Of a stretch of DNA of 6,184 nt, positions 1-6,184 are shown piece by piece (positions within the stretch are counted from its first letter, which is position 1; every line of letters begins with the position of its first letter). The notes beneath the pieces are model-generated. The model ran no database searches. It saw only the letters and a list, made by a program, of their open reading frames with translations, and had not been told where the DNA came from. Source of the DNA: an uncultured Acidimicrobiia bacterium (GTDB taxonomy: Bacteria; Actinomycetota; Acidimicrobiia; UBA5794); assembly GCA_905480055.1 (NCBI GenBank), contig CAJQOW010000261.1, positions 1-6,184 of the forward strand. The letters run 5' to 3'. The position numbers were made by a program, and so were the translations under genes.

Positions 1-58
1 CCGATCGCCTCACCACTATCTGGTGGCGGCGTCACGGGGTCCGGCACGTCGCTCAACC

Positions 59-2773
59 TCAGGCTTCATCCTGCAAGGCGGCATGGACTGCTGCTGCGTC
101 CAAGGTCGCATCGCCGCGGCGGCGGTGCCAGCGGTCCCACAGCACGAGCATGCTGGGTAGCAGCGCGACTGCAGCCAAGAGCGCCAGGAAGATCGTGTAG
201 GCCAGGACGAAGCCGAACTGCCGGAATGGGATCGTCGTGGACAGCATGAGGATCCCGAAACCGGCCATCGTGGTGATGGCCGAACCACCGAGCGCTCCGC
301 CCGTCGTTTCGAGGGCTTCCTTGATCGCGGAGTCGGGGTCATCCTGTGTGACACGTTCCTCGAGGTAACGCTGCGTGACGTGGATCATGTATGGGATGCC
401 TATGCCGATACCAATCGCGGACACGACCGAGGTGACTGGACCGAAGGCGATGCCGACTACGGCCATGAACCCGAACACCCAGATCACAACCATGGCTACG
501 GGCAGCGTGGTGATGACACCGAGCATCGGCCGTCTCGACTCGAACCAGAAGTTGATCACGAGCAGCAACAGGGCTGCGGTCAGCGTCAGCACCAGTGACG
601 AGACCTGCGAATCGCGCAATGTGTTCACCACGAGATCGCTGATGATGAAGTTCGACGTCGCCACTGCGGTCAAGCCAGCGTCGCGAGACGGTTGGAATGC
701 CTCGTTGAGGTCATCACCGATCTGTCCGGCCCCATTCTCGCCTGCAGTTGTATCGAAGTTGAAGAGAGCGGCGTCGTATGAACCGCCATCTGTGGCAGAG
801 AGCACGCCGATCATGACGGCAGGATGGTTCTCGTACGCGATGTCGTAGAGCGGCGTCACGTCTGATTCCGCAGGCACTTTTCGCTGCTGGTTGAATCCGA
901 TCGAGATGGCAACGTCAAACATCTCTTGGTCGAACTGGTCTCCACCCGGGTTGAGGAACTGGAACATCACGCTCATGAGCGACTGCCCGGTAGCGAACTT
1001 CGTGCCACCCTCGAGCTCGATCGATTGCACGTTCTCGACATCGGCTGCATTCGTGTACGAGTCCAACATGCCGTTCCACGCGGCGCCTGTTGTCACGTCG
1101 CCTTCGACAAGAACCGAGGTCGTTTCTGGGAAGTCGAAGTTCTCGTCGATCGTCACCGCAGTCGATCTGATCGGCGATGTCGTGGGGACGAAGTCGAGGA
1201 ACGAGAACTGGGTGGATAGGCCGGTCATGGCAAACGCAGCGAAACCTGTTCCGATGAAGAAGACAATGACAGTCACGGTTGCGAATCGGCGCGGCAGCAC
1301 TGCAAGACTTCCGATGATCCTGGGGATCACACGGGACTCACCACCACCGAGACCGTCAGTGTCGAGTCTCTCGTTCTTCTCTGCGCGTCGGTCGAGCAAC
1401 TCGCGTACCGCTGGCACGAACGTCAGAGTCAGGATGAACGATGCGGTGATACCGATGGCTGCGAGCACGCCGAACTCGAAGATTGCGGGAAGATCGCTCG
1501 TCACATTGGTGAGGAACCCGACCGCGGTCGTCAACGTCGCCAGAACGAGGGCGATACCGACGGTTCGAATCGCCACACCGATCGACATGTCCACGCTTCG
1601 TCCTGAGGCGAGTTCCTGCCGGTATCGGGTCTGGAAGTGGATCGCATAGTCGACTCCGAGCCCGATCAGCAGAATGGGCAGGATCTGAGCAAGCTGGGAT
1701 GCGTCCTCGAAGAGGATATTCCCGAAGCCATTCGCCCACTGGATGGCGAAGCCGATCGTCAGAAAGGTCAAAAGAGTGTCTGCAGTGGTTCTCCGCAATT
1801 TCCTGCTCGCCAGCGTCCACATGATGAACGCAGCAGCGAAGAAGATCGCTGCAGTGAGCAGGACCGGTCCGAGCTCAGCATCACCCCATGACTCGGGGAA
1901 CACGTCGGGGAAGATGAGGCCGAGGCTGGGCGCGATTGCGACACCGACACCGGCCAGCATCAGCGCGATGCCGACGTAGAACAGAGCACGATCCTTGAAC
2001 GTCGAAGGCCTCACGAGGAAGACGATCGCGAGGACGAGGAGGATGATCAGGCCTGCTGCCGCAAACATGCGAAGGATCTCGTCCTGGAAGTCGTCGCCTG
2101 AGGCGAAGATCAGTTCCTGGCTGAAGGGTTCCTGCGTAATGGTCGGAGGCGTCGGAGCTGCGAGGACCCCAGCTGCGACGTCGGATGCCCGATCGGCGGC
2201 TTCATCAAAATCGGAGTCCGTCGCATAGGCGATCGCCGTCAGGCCGTATGTCGCCGTTGCGGCCTCGAGGTCGGCGTCAGTCGAAACCAGGGCGGTCAGG
2301 AAGGTCCTGAATTCCGGAGGCGACGACTCAAGCCCCTGGCTGTACAACGCCTTGACCTCGGCATCCGACGTCGGCATCGGAGCACCGGCCTGAAGTGCGA
2401 ACTGCACCGGTGCCATGTACGACAGAACCGCTGGCGACTGATCGGTATCGACGAGATACTCGGCTCCGGCGGATGCTCGTACGGACTCGTCGAGTGCGAA
2501 TGCCGCCTGAAGGCCCTCAAGGGTGATCACGTCACCGGTCGTGCTGGACGTCAGCACCTGCATCCGAGCAACAGTCGTGCCAAACTTGTCACCGATCGTT
2601 TCGATCGCAGTTAGCTCAGGCGCGTCAGGCGCAAACGACTCGTTTGTGTCCTCGGCCGGGGTGAAATTCCCGGCAAATGATCCAAGGACCATCGTCACAA
2701 CGATGGTTGCGGCCACAACCACCCACGGCGCCTTGCGCACTGACGCGGCCAAGAAGTTCACGAACGTTTTCAC
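59..2773 (-). CDS. RND superfamily (MMPL/HAE3-type) membrane transporter
   Basis: A 904-residue inner-membrane protein with the duplicated RND plan. Each half has one helix, a large extracytoplasmic domain of about 200 residues (about 36-236 and 519-724), then a helix bundle. Helices are visible near 17-35, 237-254, 264-288, 301-320, 331-350, 361-381, 402-424, 433-457, 497-518, 725-742, 749-775, 780-799, 827-848 and 852-878. The TM4 signature GLGVDYAIHF (371-380) carries the proton-relay Asp375; the TM10 counterpart GIGIPYMIH (790-798) has Pro794 where Asp is usual. RND family members use the proton gradient to export lipids or hydrophobic compounds; the cargo here is unknown. The GTG start is supported by GGAGG six bases upstream, and the N-terminus runs directly into TM1. 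The C-terminus is a short basic then acidic cytoplasmic tail. The gene lies 78 bases downstream of thrS on the same strand. No MmpS-like partner is in the window. Family assignment is firm; substrate and exact subfamily are not. Confidence 0.92.
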   Translation of the reverse strand: MKTFVNFLAASVRKAPWVVVAATIVVTMVLGSFAGNFTPAEDTNESFAPDAPELTAIETIGDKFGTTVARMQVLTSSTTGDVITLEGLQAAFALDESVRASAGAEYLVDTDQSPAVLSYMAPVQFALQAGAPMPTSDAEVKALYSQGLESSPPEFRTFLTALVSTDADLEAATATYGLTAIAYATDSDFDEAADRASDVAAGVLAAPTPPTITQEPFSQELIFASGDDFQDEILRMFAAAGLIILLVLAIVFLVRPSTFKDRALFYVGIALMLAGVGVAIAPSLGLIFPDVFPESWGDAELGPVLLTAAIFFAAAFIMWTLASRKLRRTTADTLLTFLTIGFAIQWANGFGNILFEDASQLAQILPILLIGLGVDYAIHFQTRYRQELASGRSVDMSIGVAIRTVGIALVLATLTTAVGFLTNVTSDLPAIFEFGVLAAIGITASFILTLTFVPAVRELLDRRAEKNERLDTDGLGGGESRVIPRIIGSLAVLPRRFATVTVIVFFIGTGFAAFAMTGLSTQFSFLDFVPTTSPIRSTAVTIDENFDFPETTSVLVEGDVTTGAAWNGMLDSYTNAADVENVQSIELEGGTKFATGQSLMSVMFQFLNPGGDQFDQEMFDVAISIGFNQQRKVPAESDVTPLYDIAYENHPAVMIGVLSATDGGSYDAALFNFDTTAGENGAGQIGDDLNEAFQPSRDAGLTAVATSNFIISDLVVNTLRDSQVSSLVLTLTAALLLLVINFWFESRRPMLGVITTLPVAMVVIWVFGFMAVVGIAFGPVTSVVSAIGIGIGIPYMIHVTQRYLEERVTQDDPDSAIKEALETTGGALGGSAITTMAGFGILMLSTTIPFRQFGFVLAYTIFLALLAAVALLPSMLVLWDRWHRRRGDATLDAAAVHAALQDEA

Positions 2774-2779
2774 GGAGTT

Positions 2780-2784
2780 CCTCC
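2780..2784 (-). promoter_or_regulatory. Shine-Dalgarno site of the RND transporter
   Basis: GGAGG on the minus strand, six bases before the GTG at 2773-2771. It fixes a non-ATG start for the transporter. The rest of the 78-base gap to thrS shows no clear terminator, so read-through from thrS is plausible. Confidence 0.8.
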
Positions 2785-2851
2785 AACAGGAAACGGATGA
2801 GGCGAGTCTTCAGCGCCCGATGCTAGGGACAGCTGTGTCGATTACGAACGT

Positions 2852-4798
2852 TTAGCGAGGTGGTGCCACGAGCTTCTGGAGGCTCGCTACGGCATCAGCG
2901 AGGGGAACTCCCCTGCTCTCCTCTTCGTCGCCGCGAATCCGCAATCCAACGGTGCCGGCTTCGACATCGGCATCGCCAACGACCAACACCGCTGGGTGTT
3001 TGTGCGTAATGGCCTTGCGGATCTTCTCTCCCACGGTTTCATCGGCGGTATCAACTTCGGAACGGACGCCTGCCGATCGGAGCGCTTCCCCGATGCTCTC
3101 CGCATAGTCGTTGTGACGGTCGGCAACGGGGACGACCGTCGCCTGCACTGGCGCCAACCAGGCGGGGAATGCCCCTGCGTAGTGTTCGACGAGGATCCCG
3201 ACGAACCGTTCGACCGAACCGAGCAGTGCGCGATGGATCATCACGGGCCGCCGGCGCGTGTTCTCGCTCGTCGCATACTCGAGGCCGAAATTCTCCGGCT
3301 GGGCGAAGTCGACCTGGATCGTGGACAGCTGCCACCGTCTGCCAATGGCATCCTTGATGTGGATGTCGATCTTGGGGCCGTAGAACGCACCCTCCCCTGG
3401 AGCGAGTTCGTACGTGAGGTCTGCATTCTGGAGGGCTGTTGCGAGATAGGCCTCGGCGGAGTCCCAGAGGTCAGGGTCTCCGACGAACTTGTCTGGTCGG
3501 GTCGAAAGGTCGGCCTCGAACTCCTCAAATCCGAAGTCCCGCAGCACCATGAGCACGAAGTCCAACAGCCGCTGGAGCTCGCCACCCAGATCTTCCTCCG
3601 TCGTGAAGATGTGGCTGTCATCCTGGGTGAACCCTCTCGCCCTGAGGAGGCCATGGAGCACACCGGAACGCTCATACCGGTACACCGTTCCCAGCTCGAA
3701 GAGTCGCAGCGGCAGCTCCCGGTAGGACCGGCTTCGGGACCGGAAGATCAGAATGTGAAACGGGCAATTCATGGGCTTGACGAAGTAGCTCTGACCGGGG
3801 CGGCCGTCGCCGCCGTCCAGCTCCATCTCCGGGTACATGCCCTCGCGATAGAAGTGCACGTGGCCGGATGTCTCCCAGAGGTCAGCCTTTGCAACGTGTG
3901 GCGACACGACGTACTCATAGCCGTGCGACTCGTGCGTCCGGCGCGAGTAGTCCTCGATGGTGCGGCGCAGAATGCCGCCGTACGGATGCCAGACGGCGAG
4001 CCCACTTCCAAGATCGCTGGGGAACGAGTAGAGGTCGAGTTCCGCGCCGAGTTTGCGGTGGTCGCGCTTGGCTGCCTCCTCGAGGCGGTTCAAGTACTCG
4101 TCGAGTGCCTTGCGTGATTCCCATGCCGTGCCGTAGATACGTTGCAGCTGCGGGTTCTTCTCGTCGCCACGCCAGTACGCCCCGGCGGCACGCATGAGCT
4201 GGAAAGCCTTGAGTCGACCCGTCGACGGAAGGTGGGGACCGCGACACAAGTCGATGAACTCGTCATTGCGATAGGTGCTGACGGTGTCGCCGCCAACACC
4301 CTCTCCTGCATCAACACCTTCGATGATCTCCACCTTGAACGGTTGGTCGGAGAACGTATCGAGCGCATCCGAGATGGAGAGCTCGCCCCGCTCGAACGCC
4401 TGGTCGGCCTTGATGATTTCGTCCATGCGGTCTTCGATGCGGTCGAGGTCGTCGGGAGTGAACGGCCGTTCAACGGAGAAGTCGTAGTAGAAGCCGTCCT
4501 CGATGGCGGGGCCAATGGCGAAGGAAGACCCCGGGAACAGATCGAGCACGGCCTGCGCCATGATGTGGGCGGCAGAGTGCCTGATCACATGGCGTCCAGC
4601 TTCCGTGTTCTCCGTGATGATCGACACGGCGGCGTCATCCTCTATGGCACGGTGTAGGTCGAATTGATCACCATTCACGGTCACCGCCACTGCGGCCTTG
4701 GCCAGACGCGGTCCAATGTCGGACGCGATGTCGTACCCGGTCACCGTGCCTTCGTAGGCGCGTTCTGAGCCGTCTGGGAGGGTGATACGTATCGACAC
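2852..4798 (-). CDS. thrS: Threonine--tRNA ligase (threonyl-tRNA synthetase)
   Basis: A 648-residue cytoplasmic class II synthetase that charges tRNA-Thr with threonine using ATP; E. coli ThrRS is 642 residues. Domains in order: TGS (about 1-62), editing domain (about 63-230), class II catalytic core (about 245-545) and anticodon-binding domain (about 550-645). Editing-site residues are visible as HSAAH (His74, His78) and CRGPH (Cys185, His189). The zinc ligands are Cys345 (in MNCPFH), His396 (in DDSHIF) and His522 (in MIHRALLGS), each exactly 11 positions after the E. coli ligands Cys334, His385 and His511. Motif 2 is at TVYRYERSG with Arg374; motif 3 is at about 520-535. All expected residues are present, so it should be active and able to edit Ser-tRNA-Thr. 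The frame stays open 49 codons further upstream, but that stretch lacks TGS homology and overlaps the divergent kinase gene. The GTG at 4798 has an SD-like AAGGCAGGA and begins the TGS domain directly. The TAA stop is at 2854-2852. Confidence 0.97.
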   Translation of the reverse strand: MSIRITLPDGSERAYEGTVTGYDIASDIGPRLAKAAVAVTVNGDQFDLHRAIEDDAAVSIITENTEAGRHVIRHSAAHIMAQAVLDLFPGSSFAIGPAIEDGFYYDFSVERPFTPDDLDRIEDRMDEIIKADQAFERGELSISDALDTFSDQPFKVEIIEGVDAGEGVGGDTVSTYRNDEFIDLCRGPHLPSTGRLKAFQLMRAAGAYWRGDEKNPQLQRIYGTAWESRKALDEYLNRLEEAAKRDHRKLGAELDLYSFPSDLGSGLAVWHPYGGILRRTIEDYSRRTHESHGYEYVVSPHVAKADLWETSGHVHFYREGMYPEMELDGGDGRPGQSYFVKPMNCPFHILIFRSRSRSYRELPLRLFELGTVYRYERSGVLHGLLRARGFTQDDSHIFTTEEDLGGELQRLLDFVLMVLRDFGFEEFEADLSTRPDKFVGDPDLWDSAEAYLATALQNADLTYELAPGEGAFYGPKIDIHIKDAIGRRWQLSTIQVDFAQPENFGLEYATSENTRRRPVMIHRALLGSVERFVGILVEHYAGAFPAWLAPVQATVVPVADRHNDYAESIGEALRSAGVRSEVDTADETVGEKIRKAITHKHPAVLVVGDADVEAGTVGLRIRGDEEESRGVPLADAVASLQKLVAPPR

Positions 4799-4871
4799 GA
4801 GTTCCTGCCTTCGCTGCGGAGCAGGTAAGGCTACCCGTGCAGTCGTCGGATGAATCGCCTGAGCTGCAAGA
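4799..4871. promoter_or_regulatory. Divergent intergenic region between thrS and the phosphotransferase
   Basis: These 73 bases lie between two divergently transcribed starts, so they should hold the promoter for at least one gene, unless a promoter extends into the opposing coding sequence. I could not find a convincing -35/-10 pair on either strand. The space is too short for a T-box leader. The thrS-proximal part contains a small inverted repeat, listed separately. The role is inferred from position. Confidence 0.5.
4803..4825 (-). promoter_or_regulatory. thrS ribosome-binding region within a small inverted repeat
   Basis: On the minus strand the leader reads AAGG CAGGA before the GTG start, which is an imperfect SD (plus-strand positions 4803-4811). 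Its GCAGG (4808-4804) is complementary to the CCTGC at 4825-4821, giving a 5-bp GC-rich stem with a 12-base loop. If the transcript starts upstream of 4825, the stem could partly hide the ribosome site. The repeat is seen in the sequence; a regulatory role is speculative, and a 5-bp stem can arise by chance. Confidence 0.35.
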
Positions 4872-5759
4872 ATGAGCACTGCCAGACATGAGAGGACCAA
4901 CCTGGAACCACACGCAGTCGCCCGCATGCTTGCCGTGGGCGGCACATTTCAGGAGTTGACAGCGTCCACCCCTTTGGTCAGCCCGAACCAGGTGTTTCGG
5001 ATCTGGCGCAAGGGTCAGAGTTTCGTGCTCAAGGTCTATGGGTCCGATGCGAGGAAGCGCAGGGAGCGCCACGCGCTCAACGCACTCGAAATGCTCGGCC
5101 ATCTTCCCCGTATGTTGGATCAGGGCTCGCACGAGGCGACCCGTTGGATCCTCTTTGAGGACGCAGGACGTTGGAACCTCCAGTCGCTCCCAGAGAATCC
5201 TGGCCTCGCCCGGAAGGCTGGATCGATTCTCCGACGATTGCACGACATCGACGCAGCCGCGCTCTCAAATCTCGCACGCGGCATCGACAGCGAGTGGATC
5301 GCTCTCGACTTCACGTCGTCGATCAAGCGGCTCGAGAGGTATCGATCCCGCCTTGGGGTCACCCAGGCCCAGATCGACCTTGCGCTCGATGTCCATCCAC
5401 CGTATGCCGGTGCACCTGCCGTCGCCCACACCGATCCGGTGCTCCGCAACTTCGTCGTCGACGACGCAGGTCACATGACACTCATCGACTGGGAGTGGGC
5501 CACGATGGCCCCCAAGGAGTGGGACCTGTCCAAGCTTGTTTGGTCCACCACCATCCATGCAGGACCCGCAGCGGCCGAGGCAGTGGTCGACGGCTACGGT
5601 CGCACCCTCGACGGCGTCCAGCTCGATCGTTGGATCGTTTACCACGCTGCCCAGATGCTCGTCAGGTACGCCGAACGCAACCTGTCGGCCCGCCCCGGCG
5701 ATGTGCCGGACAATCTCGTGGCAGAGTTCGATCGCGCGGTCCTCGGCGCGGCTTCCTGA
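4872..5759 (+). CDS. Aminoglycoside/choline-kinase-like phosphotransferase (APH family)
   Basis: A 295-residue soluble protein with the bilobed kinase-like fold of the phosphotransferase enzyme family. N-lobe: nucleotide-binding lysine in FVLKVYG (Lys54) and a likely partner Glu65 in the following helix. C-lobe: Brenner-type catalytic loop HTDPVLRN (186-193; Asp188 as base, Asn193 as metal ligand) and the metal-binding aspartate in LIDWEW (Asp206), which replaces the DFG of protein kinases. All core catalytic residues are present, so it is probably an active ATP-dependent small-molecule kinase. The family covers aminoglycoside, choline, homoserine, methylthioribose and other kinases, and I cannot name the substrate; resistance should not be assumed. 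The ATG at 4872 has only a weak AG-rich SD; the next in-frame ATG (4926) has none and would still keep the core. It is divergent from thrS, and the zinc-ribbon gene follows 69 bases downstream. Confidence 0.87.
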   Translation: MSTARHERTNLEPHAVARMLAVGGTFQELTASTPLVSPNQVFRIWRKGQSFVLKVYGSDARKRRERHALNALEMLGHLPRMLDQGSHEATRWILFEDAGRWNLQSLPENPGLARKAGSILRRLHDIDAAALSNLARGIDSEWIALDFTSSIKRLERYRSRLGVTQAQIDLALDVHPPYAGAPAVAHTDPVLRNFVVDDAGHMTLIDWEWATMAPKEWDLSKLVWSTTIHAGPAAAEAVVDGYGRTLDGVQLDRWIVYHAAQMLVRYAERNLSARPGDVPDNLVAEFDRAVLGAAS

Positions 5760-5764
5760 ACCAT

Positions 5765-5814
5765 TCGGAAATACCGCAGTTTTTCGCGGTCTATCCCTAC
5801 ATTGCAGTATCCGA
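5765..5814 (+). other. Inverted repeats between the phosphotransferase and zinc-ribbon genes
   Basis: TCGG (5765-5768) plus ATAC (5771-5774) are together complementary to GTATCCGA (5807-5814), giving an 8-bp stem with a two-base bulge. A competing inner stem pairs ACCGC (5773-5777) with GCGGT (5786-5790) around a T-rich loop. No T-run follows either 3' arm, so this does not look like a standard intrinsic terminator. It ends one base before the SD of the next gene. Function is unknown and chance is possible. Confidence 0.3.
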
Positions 5815-5815
5815 C

Positions 5816-5820
5816 GGAGG
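5816..5820 (+). promoter_or_regulatory. Shine-Dalgarno site that sets the zinc-ribbon start
   Basis: GGAGG lies eight bases before the ATG at 5829 and only two before the ATG at 5823. The spacing favours 5829. A TTG at 5802 in the same frame lies upstream of this site and is an unlikely start. Confidence 0.75.
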
Positions 5821-5828
5821 ACATGCAC

Positions 5829-6032
5829 ATGTTGGAGATGGCACTCGCAGCTCTTCTCGTCTCGGTGGCGATCTTCGCCATCGGTGGACGAACAAGCCCG
5901 GCGTCGCAATCGCCGGCTACCGCCGTGCTCCCTCAGACCGATGACATCAGCGACCTTCCGTGTCCGTGGTGTCATGCCCAGACGACAGAAGCGGATGCTC
6001 ACTGTCCGAGCTGCGGCCAACGCTTCGGCTGA
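5829..6032 (+). CDS. Small membrane-anchored zinc-ribbon protein
   Basis: A 67-residue protein that I cannot match to a named family. Residues 4-20 form one hydrophobic helix (MALAALLVSVAIFAIGG), followed by a Ser/Pro/Ala/Thr-rich linker (about 21-41). The C-terminus is a compact zinc ribbon with Cys45, Cys48, Cys59 and Cys62, arranged CPWC-X10-CPSC and ending GQRFG. The acidic residue before the helix and Arg21 after it suggest, by the positive-inside rule, that the ribbon faces the cytoplasm. Such ribbons bind zinc and often mediate protein or nucleic-acid contacts; no enzymatic residues are visible. The strong SD, intact cysteine pattern and clean stop support a real gene. It lies 69 bases after the phosphotransferase on the same strand and may share its transcript. 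Its stop abuts that of the convergent acetyltransferase. Confidence 0.8.
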   Translation: MLEMALAALLVSVAIFAIGGRTSPASQSPATAVLPQTDDISDLPCPWCHAQTTEADAHCPSCGQRFG

Positions 6033-6039
6033 TCAGCCG
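6026..6039. repeat. 14-bp perfect palindrome spanning two abutting convergent stop codons
   Basis: CGGCTGATCAGCCG is its own reverse complement. Its centre is the junction between the TGA of the zinc-ribbon gene (6030-6032) and the TGA of the leftward acetyltransferase (read from TCA at 6033-6035). There is no T-run on either side and no room for an unpaired loop without opening the centre, so it is a poor canonical terminator. It could still act as a weak bidirectional one, or simply result from matching Gly-stop codons. Confidence 0.6.
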
Positions 6040-6184
6040 CCTCGCTGGAACTCTCGATTGCGTCGCTCCGGTCGCATGCCGATCGCCTCATACAGCTTCA
6101 TGGCCGGCCGATTGTCCTCATCCACCCACAGTGTTCCTGTGCGTGCACCGCGTTCGGTGTTGAGGTAGTCGAAGCCCGCCAGCA
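6033..6184 (-). CDS. GNAT-family N-acetyltransferase (partial, C-terminal 49 residues)
   Basis: The leftward frame enters from beyond the right edge and ends with TGA at 6035-6033. The visible residues include a typical GNAT C-terminal core: TLWVDEDNRPAMKLYEAIGM, matching the family pattern of a beta strand, then V-x-x-x-N-x-x-A-x-x-L-Y-x-x-x-G-M/F. This region helps form the acetyl-CoA binding cleft and the final beta strands. The family moves an acetyl group from acetyl-CoA to an amine. The ending resembles mycothiol synthase (MshD) and ribosomal-protein acetylases equally, and too little is present to choose. The start and the A-motif for CoA pyrophosphate lie outside the window. It is convergent with the zinc-ribbon gene, with zero bases between stops. 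Confidence 0.82.
   Translation of the reverse strand, partial: LAGFDYLNTERGARTGTLWVDEDNRPAMKLYEAIGMRPERRNREFQRGG

Noticed and set aside
1..12. Direct repeat CCGATCGCCTCA at 1-12 and 6079-6090, as possible element boundaries
   Set aside because: About one 12-base match is expected by chance in a window this size. One copy is ordinary GNAT coding sequence, and no mobile gene lies between.
11..25. Hairpin CACCA-CTATC-TGGTG just after the transporter stop, as a terminator
   Set aside because: The stem is only five base pairs and no T-run follows on the minus strand. I see nothing else to annotate in 1-58.
891..1649. A 252-codon plus-strand open frame opposite the transporter
   Set aside because: It is antisense to well-supported coding sequence, has a low-complexity composition and no motif.
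2774..2851. A promoter for the transporter (TTCGTA, 17 bases, TAGCAT on the minus strand)
   Set aside because: The match to consensus is only 3 of 6 and 4 of 6 bases, which is too weak to support.
2996..4117. A 373-codon open frame on the plus strand opposite thrS
   Set aside because: It is fully antisense to a strongly conserved enzyme, and its protein shows no recognisable domain. It is a typical mirror frame in GC-rich DNA.
4799..4871. T-box or other amino-acid-responsive leader for thrS
   Set aside because: The 73 bases are too few for a T-box, and the DNA further upstream is kinase coding sequence. No T-box sequence was seen.
4799..4945. A 49-residue hydrophobic N-terminal extension of ThrRS that resembles a signal peptide
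   Set aside because: It precedes the TGS domain, has no counterpart in ThrRS, overlaps the divergent kinase gene, and the GTG at 4798 has an SD-like site. The open frame is chance.
4668..5243. A 191-codon minus-strand frame across the thrS/kinase divergent region
   Set aside because: It overlaps the TGS-coding end of thrS and the N-lobe of the kinase in other frames, and shows no domain.

Overview
The window is a compact, GC-rich bacterial chromosomal segment with four complete genes and one partial gene. GTG starts, an MmpL-like RND transporter and the style of the threonyl-tRNA synthetase suggest an Actinomycetota member, possibly an Acidimicrobiia-like lineage. That placement is inferred from family resemblance only; there is no rRNA or other marker here. 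I see no tRNA, rRNA, insertion sequence, CRISPR array or phage signature.

Layout. Positions 1-58 are non-coding as far as I can see. A leftward pair follows: thrS (4798 to 2852, GTG start) and, 78 bases downstream, a 904-residue RND/MMPL-family membrane transporter (2773 to 59, GTG start). A 73-base divergent intergenic region (4799-4871) separates thrS from a rightward pair: an APH/choline-kinase-type phosphotransferase (4872-5759) and a 67-residue protein with one membrane helix and a C-terminal zinc ribbon (5829-6032). The last gene is a leftward GNAT acetyltransferase, of which only the last 49 codons are present. Its stop codon directly abuts the stop codon of the zinc-ribbon gene, inside a 14-bp perfect palindrome.

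How the genes work together. thrS is a housekeeping translation gene with every catalytic, zinc and editing residue I checked. The transporter probably exports a lipid or other hydrophobic molecule, but nothing here identifies its cargo. The phosphotransferase substrate is also unknown. The two rightward genes may be co-transcribed; the sequence does not show a shared pathway.

I found no convincing undescribed multi-gene system. The most useful points are in the transporter: two apparent extra membrane helices in its first half, and loss of the usual aspartate in TM10. The small membrane zinc-ribbon gene, the abutting convergent stops and the absence of the usual actinobacterial downstream partners of thrS are also worth a look.
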